Numbered from the stretch's first letter, positions 26,207 to 35,883 are shown. The stretch: 64,000 nucleotides of DNA from CAVSCD01 sp963726335 (GCA_963726335.1 CAVSCD010000004.1:62001-126000), one strand, 5' to 3'. Numbers and translations are program-made. Notes: generated by a model not told the origin, from the sequence alone.

Positions 26207-27295
26207 ATGCCTTCACGCGTTTCGGGGGTTCGCGCCCGGCGCGCGCTCGCCGTTGCCGCACTGCTTGTTTCGCACCTGATGGCCGCCGCGTCGCGGCTGC
26301 CGGCCTCGGCGCAGACCGTAACCGTCAGGGATAACCTGCGTCGCGAGGTCGAAGTGCCCGTTCCGGCGGAGAGGATCCTCTCGCTCCAGCCCGAGATCAC
26401 GAGGATCATCGTGGCCTTGGGAGCGGGGGAGAGGCTCGTCGGCCTGGACTATTTCATCCGCGAAAACGATCATCTCTTCGACACGGTCTTTCCGGCGGGA
26501 AAAAGCCTGCCGGTTGTTTCGATGCCCGACGGCGGCGTCAACAAGGAGCTCGTGGCCCGCCTGAGGCCGTCCGTCATCTTCACTTCTCCCACGGAGCAGC
26601 AGGTCCCCGATTCGATCCAGCGCAGCCTGGGGATCCCCGTCGTGGCCTTGGCCTCGATGGGGCGGATCGAGAGCCTGCTCGAAGAGATCGAGCTCGTTGG
26701 CAGGATCACCGGCCGGACGGACCGGGCGGCCGAGCTCAACAGCCTCTTCAGGCATAAGCTCGAGGAAGTGGCCGGGACCGTCCGTGCCGCCGACCACGCC
26801 GGCGGGCCCCGCGTTTATCTCGCTTTCTGGGGATCGCTCATCCGGACACCTGTCTCCTACGAGCCCGTGGACCGGGCCGGCGGGACGAACGTGGCCAAGG
26901 GCCTGCTGCCGTCGTATCTCGGGACGATCGGCGCGGTCGTCAACTTAGAGCGGATCATCCGCTGGGACCCCGACATCATCCTGGTGCAGGGGAATTATCT
27001 GCCGAAAGACAGGCTGGTGACGGTTCGGAGCATTCTCGATGATCCCCGGCTGCGGTCGGTCAAGGCGGTCCGGACGCACAGGGTCCATTACACATTCGGG
27101 TTCTGGTACTGGTGGGACCCGGCCTGCGTCCTGGCGGAGACGCTCTACCTGGCCAAGCTCTTTGATCCCGCGAAGCTGGCGGCCGTCGACATCGAGGCCG
27201 AGGGCAACGCGGTCTTTCGGGAATTCTATGGCAAAGACGATGTCTTCACCGCTCTGACGGAGGCGTTGGATTTCGATGACTGGACAGCCAGATAA
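26207..27295 (+). CDS. Periplasmic substrate-binding protein for iron-siderophore/corrinoid uptake (BtuF/FepB type)
   Basis: The 362-residue protein has an Arg-rich signal peptide (MPSRVSGVRARRALAVAALL, cleavage near ASAQ). The type III binding fold follows: AERILSLQPEITRIIVALGA, ERLVGLDYFI, LRPSVIFTSP, RIIRWDPDIILVQGNYLP. The single long helix linking two lobes is typical of metal-chelate binders. It delivers ligand to the permease and ATPase encoded immediately downstream (20-base overlap, then 4). The ligand, corrinoid or ferric siderophore, cannot be decided from sequence alone. Confidence 0.9.
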   Translation: MPSRVSGVRARRALAVAALLVSHLMAAASRLPASAQTVTVRDNLRREVEVPVPAERILSLQPEITRIIVALGAGERLVGLDYFIRENDHLFDTVFPAGKSLPVVSMPDGGVNKELVARLRPSVIFTSPTEQQVPDSIQRSLGIPVVALASMGRIESLLEEIELVGRITGRTDRAAELNSLFRHKLEEVAGTVRAADHAGGPRVYLAFWGSLIRTPVSYEPVDRAGGTNVAKGLLPSYLGTIGAVVNLERIIRWDPDIILVQGNYLPKDRLVTVRSILDDPRLRSVKAVRTHRVHYTFGFWYWWDPACVLAETLYLAKLFDPAKLAAVDIEAEGNAVFREFYGKDDVFTALTEALDFDDWTAR

Positions 27296-28295
27296 AAAAA
27301 AGCGGACGCTCGCCATCGCGCTCCTGATACTCCCGCTGGTCGCGTTCGTCATCTCCCTTGGCATCGGCACCTATCCCATTTCTCCCAGGGCTCTTGTCTG
27401 GGCGGTCGCTCACCCGGGCGGGGGCACGCCGCCCCAGGGCATCTCTCCCGCCGTCCGGGATGTCCTTTTCCGGATCCGCCTGCCGCGCCTCATTCTGGGG
27501 CTCGCCGTGGGGGCCGCCCTCTCGATATCGGGGGCTTCGCTCCAGGCGCTGTTCAAGAATCCGCTGGTCAACGAGTACATTCTGGGGATTTCGTCGGGCT
27601 CGGCCGTGGGCGCGGCGCTGTCGCTCGTCTTCCTGGGTCGGTCCTTCCCGCCGCAGCTCGCGGCTTTCGTCTTCGCCGTGATCGCCGTGGGCGCGGTCCT
27701 CCTGATCTCGGGGAAAGCGGAGACGCATTCCATCTCGCTCCTCCTCACGGGGATCATCGTGACGGCGTTCTTCTCGGCGCTCCTGTCGCTCATCGAGTTC
27801 TTCGCCAGCCCGTATGTCCTCCAGGCGCTGTTCTTCTGGCTGATGGGAAGCCTCTCTCTCGCGTCCTGGAAGGACCTGTATATCTCCGTCCCCCTGATCG
27901 CGGTCGGGGTCGTCTTTCTGGTTCTCCTCCGCTGGCGCTTCAACGTCCTGTCCATGAGCGAAGAGGAGGCGAGGTCGCTGGGGGTCAACGTCCGGCGGGA
28001 AAAGATCCTGGTGATCGCCGCGGCGACGCTCGTGACCTCGGCCGCCACCGCCGTCGTCGGGATCATCGCCTGGCTGGGGTTCATCGTCCCCCACCTGGTC
28101 CGGTTGATGTTCGGGGCCGACAACCGCAAGGTCGTGCCGCTCTCGGCCGCCCTGGGCGCCGCGGTCGTGGTCATCGCCGACGACATCATCCGGGGGCTGT
28201 CCGCCTTCGAGATCCCGATCGGCATCTTCACGAGCCTGATCGGCATTCCCGTTTTCATCCTGCTCCTCAAGAAGGCCAGGAAGGTCTGGCTGTGA
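27276..28295 (+). CDS. FecCD/BtuC-family permease
   Basis: The 339-residue polytopic protein has about ten helices. Family motifs include RLPRLILGLAVGAALSISGA, LQALFKNPLVNEYILGISSG, FWLMGSLSLASWKD, and the ATPase-contact loop VGIIAWLGFIVPHLVRLMFG. It forms the dimeric channel of a metal-chelate importer. Its start lies 20 bases inside the binding-protein gene, and its stop overlaps the ATPase start as GTGA. Confidence 0.95.
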   Translation: MTGQPDKKKRTLAIALLILPLVAFVISLGIGTYPISPRALVWAVAHPGGGTPPQGISPAVRDVLFRIRLPRLILGLAVGAALSISGASLQALFKNPLVNEYILGISSGSAVGAALSLVFLGRSFPPQLAAFVFAVIAVGAVLLISGKAETHSISLLLTGIIVTAFFSALLSLIEFFASPYVLQALFFWLMGSLSLASWKDLYISVPLIAVGVVFLVLLRWRFNVLSMSEEEARSLGVNVRREKILVIAAATLVTSAATAVVGIIAWLGFIVPHLVRLMFGADNRKVVPLSAALGAAVVVIADDIIRGLSAFEIPIGIFTSLIGIPVFILLLKKARKVWL

Positions 28296-29050
28296 ACATC
28301 CGGGTCAGGAACCTCGCTTTCTCTTACAAGGAATTTTCTCTGAGGGTCGGGGATCTCCGGTTCGAGGCCGCCCGGGTGACCTCGATCGTCGGGCCGAACG
28401 GCGCGGGCAAGACGACCCTGCTCAAATGCCTCGGGGGCATCCTGCCTGTGCCCAGGGACTGCGTGTTCGTCGACGGCCGGGATTTTGCCGCGCTCAAGAG
28501 CCGGGACAAGGCCAGGCTCCTGAGCTACGTTCCCCAGGAGCACGACTCGGCCTTCAACTATCAGGTGTCGGACTTCGTCCTGATGGGGAGGGCCTCCTAT
28601 ATCTCGCCCTTCGCCCTGCCGTCGAGGGAGGATGCGCGCGCGGCCGAGGAAGCGCTGGATTTTGTCGGGCTCGGACGGTACGCGGCCCGCGCCATCGGCG
28701 AGCTTTCGAGCGGCGAGCGCCGGCTGGTCCTGATTGCCCGGTCGCTGGCCCAGGAATCGACGGTGCTGCTCATGGACGAGCCGACGACTTTCCTCGATCC
28801 GCGGCACGAAAAGGCGCTTTTAGACCTCGTGAGGAAGCTGGCCGTTGAAAAGAAGAAGACGGTCGTCGTCACCCTGCACGGGCTGGAGATGGCCGTTCAG
28901 TATTCCGACGAAATGGTCTTCATGAAGGGGGGAGAGGTGGCGGCGAGCGGTCCGCCCGGCGACGTCTTCAGGGAGCCGCTCCTCGAGAGCGTCTACGGCA
29001 TGAAGATCCGGATCGTCGACTTCGAGGGCCGGAAGATCGTCATCCGGTAG
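28292..29050 (+). CDS. Iron-chelate/corrinoid ABC importer ATPase (FecE/BtuD type)
   Basis: The 252-residue ATPase has Walker A GPNGAGKTTLLKC (residues ~34-46), Q-loop SYVPQEHDSAFNYQVSDFVL, the variant signature LSSGERRLVLIARSLAQE (Ser-Ser-Gly-Glu-Arg in place of Ser-Gly-Gly-Glu/Gln), and Walker B VLLMDEPTTFLDPRHE. It starts at GTG overlapping the permease stop and is the last gene of the speE operon. No cobalamin riboswitch is visible in front of the operon. Confidence 0.95.
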   Translation: MNIRVRNLAFSYKEFSLRVGDLRFEAARVTSIVGPNGAGKTTLLKCLGGILPVPRDCVFVDGRDFAALKSRDKARLLSYVPQEHDSAFNYQVSDFVLMGRASYISPFALPSREDARAAEEALDFVGLGRYAARAIGELSSGERRLVLIARSLAQESTVLLMDEPTTFLDPRHEKALLDLVRKLAVEKKKTVVVTLHGLEMAVQYSDEMVFMKGGEVAASGPPGDVFREPLLESVYGMKIRIVDFEGRKIVIR

Positions 29051-29059
29051 CCCGGGGAC

Positions 29060-29071
29060 GGGTCCTGTCCC
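29060..29071 (-). repeat. Fragment of the MITE-like element family
   Basis: GGGTCCTGTCCC matches the hallmark GGGTCCTGTCAC of the dispersed element, with one change. Only this core and a following CGTGCCCACC remain, in the 84-base convergent gap between the importer ATPase and the GH109-type gene. Confidence 0.4.
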
Positions 29072-29134
29072 GTGCCCACCGGCGCCCTGAACGGGCTCGC
29101 CTGTCGCCGGGTTCGTGCCGGACGAGCGTTGTGC

Positions 29135-30517
29135 TCAGGCCTTCATGACCTCGAGGGTCCGGGGGGTCTTCCACGCGCCGCGCGTAAAGTCCGGGAAGTC
29201 GGCCGGCCGGCTCTTGTTGGCCACCGACCACTCGCTCAGGGGCGTGACCGCGCTCCAGGCCGCGCCGTCGTAAACGTCGATGTCGAGCGGCCGGCCCTGA
29301 CGCAGCGCCTCGACAAGCCGGTAATCCTCGATGAAGTCCATACCGCCGTGGCCCGCGCCTTTGGAGCGCGCCTCGAGCTCCTTCCAGACGGGATGGTCGT
29401 ATTCGATGAGGTAGCTTTCCAGCGGATCCCACTCGTCGAACTTGCTCCGGCCTTCGATATACACGCGGTCGGGCCACCTTTCGAAGAGGCCCTTGGTCCC
29501 CTGGACGATGTGGATCCGGGTGTACGGCCGGGGAGAGGAGGTGTCGTGATAGAGGGTGACGACCTTGTCGTTGGCGGTATGGATCAAGCTGACGTTGACG
29601 TCGCCGAGGACAAACTTCTGCTTGCCCCAATAGCTTTCGGGGCCGAGCTTCTTCTCGGCGTAAAGATGAAGCCCGAGGGCCTTGGTGCTCATCGAAACGA
29701 GATAATCGAACCGGTCGCCCCGGTGGATGTCCAGGCACTGGCTGACGGGGCCGATACCGTGGGTGGGATACATGTTGCCGTTCCGCTTGAGCGAGTGAGC
29801 CGGCCGCCAGAGGGATTCGCCGACGCCGCTGAGCTTGACCTCCCTGAGGTCATGGTTGTAGCCCGCCTCGGCGTGGAAGATCTCCCCCAACAGGCCCTTT
29901 TTCACCAGGTTCAGGCACAGCATCTCGGGCCGGTCGTAGCAGCAGTTCTCCATCATCATGCAGTGGCGCTGCGTCCGCTCGGCGGTCTCGATGAGCTTCC
30001 AGCAGTCGTCGAGGGTGTAGGCGGCCGGGACCTCCGTGGCGGCGTGCTTGCCAGCCTCCATGGCGGCGACGCAGACGGGGACATGCCACTCCCAGGGGGT
30101 GGCGGTGTAAACGATATCGATATCGGGACGCTCGCAGAGCCGTTTGAAATCCCAATCGCCCTTGTTATAGGCGTCCGGCTTGGGCCGTCCGGCCTCCACG
30201 CACCACGTCTGGATGCGCGCCGTCTTCTCTTCGACGATATCGCAGACGGCCTTGATCTCGACCCCGTCGATCTTGAGGAAGTTGCGGACGTGCGCCGAGC
30301 CCATGCCGCCCACGCCGACGAAGCCGATCCGGACCGGGTCGACCGGCGCCGCCTTGAAGCCGATCAGGCTCGCCGCCCCGGCGGCCTGTCGGCCCGCGGC
30401 CAGCGTCTCCGCCGCGCCGGCCAGGCCCGACTTCGCGAGTGCGGCGCCGACGCCGGCGGCCGTCCCGTACTTCAAAAAATCCCTGCGGTTAAGCCGGTTC
30501 GAGAATGGGGTTTTCAT
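29135..30517 (-). CDS. GH109-type NAD-dependent glycoside hydrolase with Tat signal
   Basis: The 460-residue protein has a twin-arginine signal (NRRDFLKYGTAAGVGAAL), a Rossmann start VRIGFVGVGGMGSAHVRNFL and the GH109-like stretches YTATPWEWHVPVCVAAMEAG, MMMENCCYDRPEMLCLN, HGIGPVSQCLDIHRGDRFDY and GAGHGGMDFIEDYRLVEAL. GH109 enzymes release alpha-N-acetylgalactosamine by an NAD-dependent oxidation-elimination mechanism, and Tat export fits a cofactor loaded in the cytoplasm. AAGGAGGCGGC precedes the ATG. A plain Gfo/Idh/MocA dehydrogenase is the alternative. The substrate here is untested. Confidence 0.85.
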   Translation of the reverse strand: MKTPFSNRLNRRDFLKYGTAAGVGAALAKSGLAGAAETLAAGRQAAGAASLIGFKAAPVDPVRIGFVGVGGMGSAHVRNFLKIDGVEIKAVCDIVEEKTARIQTWCVEAGRPKPDAYNKGDWDFKRLCERPDIDIVYTATPWEWHVPVCVAAMEAGKHAATEVPAAYTLDDCWKLIETAERTQRHCMMMENCCYDRPEMLCLNLVKKGLLGEIFHAEAGYNHDLREVKLSGVGESLWRPAHSLKRNGNMYPTHGIGPVSQCLDIHRGDRFDYLVSMSTKALGLHLYAEKKLGPESYWGKQKFVLGDVNVSLIHTANDKVVTLYHDTSSPRPYTRIHIVQGTKGLFERWPDRVYIEGRSKFDEWDPLESYLIEYDHPVWKELEARSKGAGHGGMDFIEDYRLVEALRQGRPLDIDVYDGAAWSAVTPLSEWSVANKSRPADFPDFTRGAWKTPRTLEVMKA

Positions 30518-30553
30518 GCCGCCTCCTTCGATGTCCAAACGATCGAGATAGGC

Positions 30554-30583
30554 TTTATATCACATCCGCGCCGCGGAAGACAA
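30554..30583 (-). promoter_or_regulatory. Predicted promoter of the GH109-type gene
   Basis: On the minus strand, TTGTCT (30578-30583) and TATAAA (30554-30559) are 18 bases apart, in the short gap between proA and the GH109-type gene, about 37 bases before the start. Confidence 0.45.
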
Positions 30584-30605
30584 ATGCGCCGGCGGGCCGG
30601 CGGCC

Positions 30606-31853
30606 CTACTTCCTGACCTGTCCGTTTCCGCTGACCACGAACTTGGCCGAAGTCAGCTCGTCGAGGCCCATCGGGCCGCGCGCATGGAGCTTCTGGGTGC
30701 TGATGCCGATCTCCGCCCCCAGCCCGAATTCGAACCCGTCCGTAAAGCGTGTCGAGGCGTTGACGTAGACGGCCGCCGAGTCGACCTCCCGGATAAACTT
30801 CTCGCCCGTCGCCGCCCGTCCGGTCACGATCGCGTCCGAGTGATGCGAGCCGTAGCGGTTGATGTGCCGGATCGCCTCGTCGACGCTCCCGACGACGCGG
30901 ATGGCCAGGATGAGGTCGAGGTACTCTCTCGACCAGTCGGACTCGACGGCCGGCCGGATTCCGGGCAGGACGGCGCGGGCGCGCGCGTCGCCGCGGAGCT
31001 CGACTCGGGCTTGCCGCAGCGTGTCGGCGACACCGGGCAGGAACCGCCCGGCGACATGTTCATGGACGAGCAGCTTCTCGGCCGCGTTGCAGACGGACGG
31101 CCGCTGCACCTTGGCGTTGAAGACGATGCCGGCCGCCATGGCGAGGTCGGCGGAGCGGTCGACATAGACGTGACAGTTGCCCTCGCCGTGGGCGATGACG
31201 GGGACGCTCGAGTTCTGTTGGATGAACCTGATCAGAGCCTGGCCGCCGCGCGGGATGATGACGTCGAGATAGGCGTCCTGCTTGAGCATCTCGACGACGG
31301 CCGCCCGGTCGGCCGTGTCGATGAACTCGACGCCGCCCTGGGGGAGCCCGGCGGCCCTCAGGGCCTCCTTGATGACCGCGACCAGCCGGCGGTTGGTGCG
31401 CAGGGATTCCGAGCCGCCGCGGAGCAGGACGGAGTTCCCGGACTTGAGACAGAGGGCCGCCGCGTCGATCGTGACGTTCGGCCGGGCCTCGTAGATGATG
31501 CCGACGGCGCCGAGCGGCACGCGCATCTTCTCGATGACGAGGCCGTTCGGGCGCGTCGTCCGGCCGAACCTCCGGCCGACGCTGTCGGGGAGCCGGGCGA
31601 CTTCGCCGAGGCCGGCGATCATCTGGTCGACGCGTTTGGTGTCGAGCGTCAACCGGTCGATGAGCAGGGAAGGCGCGCCCGCCTTCACGGCGGCCGCGAC
31701 GTCGCGCCGGTTGGCCGCCAGGATCGCCGCGGTCTCCCGTTTGAGCCCGGCCGCCATGGCCTGGAGAAGCGCGTTCTTTCGCGCCGTGGGCGCGTTGTAG
31801 AGAGCGGCGCCGGCGGCTTTGACCGACCTGGCCTTGATTTCGACGCTGGTCAT
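30606..31853 (-). CDS. proA: Gamma-glutamyl phosphate reductase
   Basis: The 415-residue enzyme reduces gamma-glutamyl phosphate to glutamate semialdehyde, the second step of proline synthesis. The aldehyde-dehydrogenase-like fold is clear from VPLGAVGIIYEARPNVTIDA, LRGGSESLRTNR and the nucleophile in KVQRPSVCNAAEKLLVH. The C-terminus carries GLGAEIGISTQKLHARGPMG. It overlaps proB by ATGA. No proC is in the window. Confidence 0.97.
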   Translation of the reverse strand: MTSVEIKARSVKAAGAALYNAPTARKNALLQAMAAGLKRETAAILAANRRDVAAAVKAGAPSLLIDRLTLDTKRVDQMIAGLGEVARLPDSVGRRFGRTTRPNGLVIEKMRVPLGAVGIIYEARPNVTIDAAALCLKSGNSVLLRGGSESLRTNRRLVAVIKEALRAAGLPQGGVEFIDTADRAAVVEMLKQDAYLDVIIPRGGQALIRFIQQNSSVPVIAHGEGNCHVYVDRSADLAMAAGIVFNAKVQRPSVCNAAEKLLVHEHVAGRFLPGVADTLRQARVELRGDARARAVLPGIRPAVESDWSREYLDLILAIRVVGSVDEAIRHINRYGSHHSDAIVTGRAATGEKFIREVDSAAVYVNASTRFTDGFEFGLGAEIGISTQKLHARGPMGLDELTSAKFVVSGNGQVRK

Positions 31854-32989
31854 GATGGCTCCCCGAGCGGGGTGAAATTATCCCGCTCCACGACCTCGGC
31901 CTTGGCCCGGGACCCGAAGATCCGTTCGACCTCGGAGCTTTTCTTTCCCCGGATCAGGCGGAGCTCGGCGGAGGAGTAGCCGGTGATCCCCTTGCCGATC
32001 TGCGCCCCGCCCGTGTCCAGGATCGAGACGACGTCGCGGGCCCGGAAATTCCCGCGGACCTCGAGGACCCCCGAGGGCAGCAGGCTCTTGTTCCTCTTCA
32101 GGAGCGCGCCCTTCGCCCCGCCGTCGACGACCACGGCGCCGTTCGGCCGGGAAATAAGGCCGATCCACTTTTTACGCGGGGAGAGGCGCTTCTCGTTCGG
32201 CAGGAAGAGCGTCCCCCTGAAATCGCCGGACAGCACGCGGCCGATGGCGTCGGGGGACCGGCCGTTGGTGATGACCACGGCGATGCCCGCCGCTGCGCAC
32301 CGCCGGGCGGCCTGGATCTTGGTCACCATCCCGCCCGTCCCCAACTCGCCTTTGCTGCTCCGGGCGAAGCGCTGCACGTCCGGAGTGATTTTTTCGACGA
32401 CCCGGATCAGATGGGCGGCCGGGTCGGCCGCCGGGTCGGCCGAGAACAGTCCGTCGATGTCGCTGAGGATGATCAGCAGGCCCGCCTCGACCAGGGTCGC
32501 GAGCATGGCGGAGAGGTTGTCGTTGTCTCCGAGCTTGATCTCCTCGACGGCCACGGTATCGTTTTCGTTGATGATCGGAACGACACCGCGCTCGAACAGG
32601 GTCGACAGGGTGTTCCGGGAGTTGACGTAGCGTCGCCGGTTGATGAAATCGTCCCTTGTCAGGAGGACCTGGGCGATGGGCTGTCCGAGCTTGCGGAAGG
32701 CCCGCTCGTAGGCTTCCATGAGGAGCGGCTGACCGACGGCGGCCGTGGCCTGCTTTTCCGGGATGCTCTTGGGCGGCTCCTCGAGATGCAAGGCGGCCGT
32801 GCCGGCGCCGATGGCCCCCGAGCTGACGATGGCCACATTCTTGCCGAGCGCCCGGAGCGCGGAGACGCAGCCGGCGATGGCTTCGATCCTGTCGCAGTCC
32901 AGGCCGCGGGCTTTGTCGGCGAGGAGGCTGGTTCCGATCTTGATGACCAGCGTGTCGCGTTTCTGCAGAATGCTTTGAAGTCTGTGCAT
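31850..32989 (-). CDS. proB: Glutamate 5-kinase with PUA domain
   Basis: The 379-residue kinase begins proline synthesis. The amino-acid-kinase domain (residues ~1-260) has VIKIGTSLLAD, VSSGAIGAGTAAL, PIINENDTVAVEEI, GDNDNLSAMLA and GTGGMVTKIQAAR. The C-terminal PUA domain follows (KWIGLISRPNGAVVVDGGAK, LLPSGVLEVRGNFRARDVV). The long frame upstream of 32989 is a shadow, because MHRLQSILQKRDTLVIKIG is the natural start. It is divergent from asnB. A possible promoter on the minus strand is TTTTCA (33042-33047) and TTAAAT (33019-33024), spacing 17. Confidence 0.96.
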   Translation of the reverse strand: MHRLQSILQKRDTLVIKIGTSLLADKARGLDCDRIEAIAGCVSALRALGKNVAIVSSGAIGAGTAALHLEEPPKSIPEKQATAAVGQPLLMEAYERAFRKLGQPIAQVLLTRDDFINRRRYVNSRNTLSTLFERGVVPIINENDTVAVEEIKLGDNDNLSAMLATLVEAGLLIILSDIDGLFSADPAADPAAHLIRVVEKITPDVQRFARSSKGELGTGGMVTKIQAARRCAAAGIAVVITNGRSPDAIGRVLSGDFRGTLFLPNEKRLSPRKKWIGLISRPNGAVVVDGGAKGALLKRNKSLLPSGVLEVRGNFRARDVVSILDTGGAQIGKGITGYSSAELRLIRGKKSSEVERIFGSRAKAEVVERDNFTPLGEPS

Positions 32990-33053
32990 CGTCTCGTCTC
33001 GATGGTCATCAGGGCGATATTTAAGCACATCCGGCCGGGATTGAAAAGGGGTT

Positions 33054-33083
33054 TTGCATAAATATTCAAAATTCTGATATAAT
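33054..33083 (+). promoter_or_regulatory. Promoter of asnB
   Basis: TTGCAT (33054-33059) and a perfect TATAAT (33078-33083) have 18-base spacing in an A/T-rich patch. The leader of ~55 bases that follows contains a GC-rich symmetrical stretch, with two CCCGGGCTT copies flanking CCCTGCGGGG (33091-33120), that could fold as a hairpin before the AAGGAG ribosome site. Confidence 0.6.
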
Positions 33084-33145
33084 ATGCGGAACCCGGGCTT
33101 CCCCTGCGGGGCCCGGGCTTTCCGGAGAAGACAAGGAGCGGCATC

Positions 33146-34814
33146 ATGTGCGGTATCGCGTGCATTTTCGACATCCAGGGAGATCCCCGGGAACTCCGTG
33201 AGCGGGCGGTGGCCATGGCCCGGCTGCTCCGCCATCGCGGCCCCGACTGGAGCGGCATCTATGACGACGAGAACGCGATCCTGGCTCACGAGCGGCTGTC
33301 CATCGTCGATGTGCAGCACGGCGCCCAGCCGCTGACGGACCCGACCGGGGACCTGGTCCTGGCGGTCAACGGCGAGATCTACAACCACCGGTCCCTGCGG
33401 CGGGAGTTCCCCGACTATCCCTTCAAGACGTCCTCCGATTGCGAGCCCATCATACCGCTCTATGAGCGGCAGGGCGTCAAGTTCCTGAACCGGCTCAGCG
33501 GCATCTTCGCGTTCGCCCTGTACGACAAGCGCCGGAACGATTATCTCATCGCCCGGGACCCGATCGGGGTCGAGCCGCTCTACACCGGCCGCGACGAGCA
33601 AGGCAGCCTTCATGTCGCCTCGGAGATGAAGGCTCTGGTTAAGTTCTGCCGGGTTATCGAGGACTTTCCCCCGGGCCACTACCTGACCCGGTCGATGGAG
33701 AAGCCCGGCCCGCTACTACGACCCCGGCTGGCGGCCGTTTGAGGCCGCGGCCCGGACGCCGCTCGACCTCGGGAAGCTCCGGAGTGCCTTGGAGACGGCT
33801 GTCCATCAGCAGCTGATGTGCGACGTGCCCTACGGCGTGCTGATTTCCGGCGGACTCGATTCCTCTTTGGTGGCGGCCGTGGCCCGCGCTTATGCGCCCA
33901 ACCGGGTCGAGGAGAACGACCGGGAGCAGGCGTGGTGGCCGCGGCTCCATTCGTTTGCCATCGGCCTCGAGGGCTCTCCCGATGTCGCCGCAGCCCGGCG
34001 AGCGGCGGCCTTCATCGGCAGCGTTCACCACGAGTTTCAGTTCACGCTGCAGGAGGGGCTGGACGCCCTGAGCGATGTCATTTATCACACGGAAAGCTAC
34101 GACGTGACGACCATCCGCGCCTCGACACCCATGTTCCTGATGATGCGCCGGATCAAGGCCATGGGCATCAAGATGGTCCTGTCGGGTGAAGGGGCCGACG
34201 AGGTCTTCGGCGGCTACCTCTACTTCCACAAGGCGCCGAGCGCGCGCGAATTTCACGAGGAGACCGTGCGCAAGCTCGACCTCCTCCATAAGTACGATTG
34301 CCTGAGGGCCAATAAGTCGGGGGCGGCCTGGGGCGTCGAGGTCCGTGTGCCCTTCCTCGACCGGGAGTTTCTGGACGTCGCCATGGCCTTCAACCCGGCC
34401 GAGAAGATGACGGGCGACGGCAGGATGGAGAAGTACCCGCTGCGGAAGGCCTTCGAGGGCGGCCTGCCGGACGAGATCCTCTGGCGGCAGAAAGAGCAGT
34501 TCTCCGACGGCGTGGGCTATCGCTGGATCGACACGCTGAAAAAAGTGGCCGGCGAGAGGGTGAGCGATAAGCAGATGGCCAGCGCGCGGTACCGCTTCCC
34601 GTTGAACACCCCGCAGACGAAAGAAGCCCACTTCTACCGAGAGATCTTCGAGTCGCATTTTCCCGGAGACGCGGCGGCGGCCTGCGTCCCCTGCGGTCCG
34701 AGCATCGCCTGCAGCACGCCGGCGGCCGTCGCCTGGGACGAGAGCTTCGCCCGGAACGCGGATCCTTCGGGGCGCGCCGTGCTGGGAGTCCACCGGCACG
34801 CCAACGCGAAATAG
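33146..34814 (+). pseudogene. asnB: Asparagine synthetase B, interrupted by one +1 frameshift
   Basis: The N-terminal glutaminase domain starts MCGIACIFDIQGD with Cys2 as nucleophile, and has RGPDWSGIYDDENAILAHER and VNGEIYNHRSLRREF. The reading frame leaves the family sequence after PGHYLTRSMEKP at ~33706 and stops at 33742. The frame one base later continues exactly where AsnB should: RYYDPGWRPFEAAA, then the PPi loop VLISGGLDSSLVAA, LHSFAIGLEGSPD, STPMFLMMRRIKAMGIKM and KEQFSDGVGYRWIDTLKK, ending at 34814. Removing one G from CCCGG near 33707 restores a ~555-residue enzyme similar to E. coli AsnB throughout. Both halves are otherwise intact, so a sequence error is more likely than a dead gene. 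Confidence 0.88.
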
Positions 34815-34831
34815 GCTCGGCCCCGTCAGCC

Positions 34832-35818
34832 TTAATTCGGCGCCTGGGACAGGATCTTCTTCATCAGGGCCCTGTCTTTGGGCAGCTGGCCCACGCCCGG
34901 CAGCCGCCGGGCGAGAATGACCCAGTTATCGTCCATGGCGAACACTTTCTTGAAGAGCGGCAGGCTCTCGTCCACCTTGCCGGTCGAGGCCAGGGTGACG
35001 GCGGGCCAGAAGACCATCTCGGCGTTATCGGGGTACATCTCCATGGCCCGGGTGTAAGACAGCATAGCCTCCTCCACCTTGTTTTCCGTGAGGAGATCGT
35101 CGCCCCGGTTCATGAAGTTGTAGGCCTTGTTCAGCCGGATCAGGCGCTTGAGCTCGTCGAGCGGCGCGGCGTGGTCCTCGACGCGAAGGTCGAAGATCCT
35201 GTCCTTCCACCAGACTCCCGAGCTTTTTCCCCTGACCACGATGACCGCGGCCGACTGCCTGCCTCGGACGTCGCCACCCTCCGCCTCGGCGGCCTCGAGG
35301 GCGGCCATCAGGCGGTCGACGAGCTCGCCTTGAGTCCCTTCGAACGCCCGGGCCATGGCGTTCCAGACTGTATCCTTGAGCATCATATTGGCCTGGCAGG
35401 AAAACCCGTTGCCGACGAAATTTCCCGCTTGCGGGATGCATCTCTTGCCGGTATGGGCGGCCGGGCGGCCCTGGGCGTCGATCATCGCCACCTGGCGGAC
35501 GGCTTCGTTTTTATCGGCCCGGAGCAATCCGGCCAGGGCTTCCCCGGCGCTTCTCCCGGCGCGCATCAGGTCGAGCCCGAGGGGGCCGTAGGACGGGTCG
35601 ATGAAGGATTGGGTGCAGACGGCCCCGACATTCGACTCCGCCCAGATCACGCTCGAACCCACGGAGAACCAGTGGGACTGCACCGCCGCTCCGATCTCCC
35701 CCGTGGCCTTGTCGATGGCGACTATGGAGTAGGTATGGACGGGCCGGGATTCGCGGGCCGCGAGAGGACAGGGCAGAAGCGAGAAGATCAGCCAACCCAG
35801 GATAGTGGGCTTTTTCAT
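34832..35818 (-). CDS. DUF1028 protein with C-terminal TPR-like tail
   Basis: The 328-residue exported protein has a signal peptide (MKKPTILGWLIFSLLPCPLA). The DUF1028 domain follows: HTYSIVAIDKATGEIGAAVQ, SNVGAVCTQSFIDPSYGPLG, GNFVGNGFSCQANMMLKD, and DVRGRQSAAVIVVRGKSSG. This family has an Ntn-hydrolase-like look and is poorly characterised. From residue ~245 a TPR-like helical region follows (KAYNFMNRGDDLLTENKVEE, AMLSYTRAMEMYPDNAEM). It is divergent from the S37 peptidase gene and convergent with asnB. Confidence 0.82.
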   Translation of the reverse strand: MKKPTILGWLIFSLLPCPLAARESRPVHTYSIVAIDKATGEIGAAVQSHWFSVGSSVIWAESNVGAVCTQSFIDPSYGPLGLDLMRAGRSAGEALAGLLRADKNEAVRQVAMIDAQGRPAAHTGKRCIPQAGNFVGNGFSCQANMMLKDTVWNAMARAFEGTQGELVDRLMAALEAAEAEGGDVRGRQSAAVIVVRGKSSGVWWKDRIFDLRVEDHAAPLDELKRLIRLNKAYNFMNRGDDLLTENKVEEAMLSYTRAMEMYPDNAEMVFWPAVTLASTGKVDESLPLFKKVFAMDDNWVILARRLPGVGQLPKDRALMKKILSQAPN

Positions 35819-35883
35819 GGTGATTCTCCTTTATGCCGGATTCTATCAGACGAGAGGCGGCGTTGGCAAAGCCCGGCCGGCGC

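Noticed and set aside
29072..30616. 514-codon plus-strand frame opposite the GH109-type gene
   Set aside because: It is a shadow of the minus-strand gene with no family-like sequence and skewed composition.
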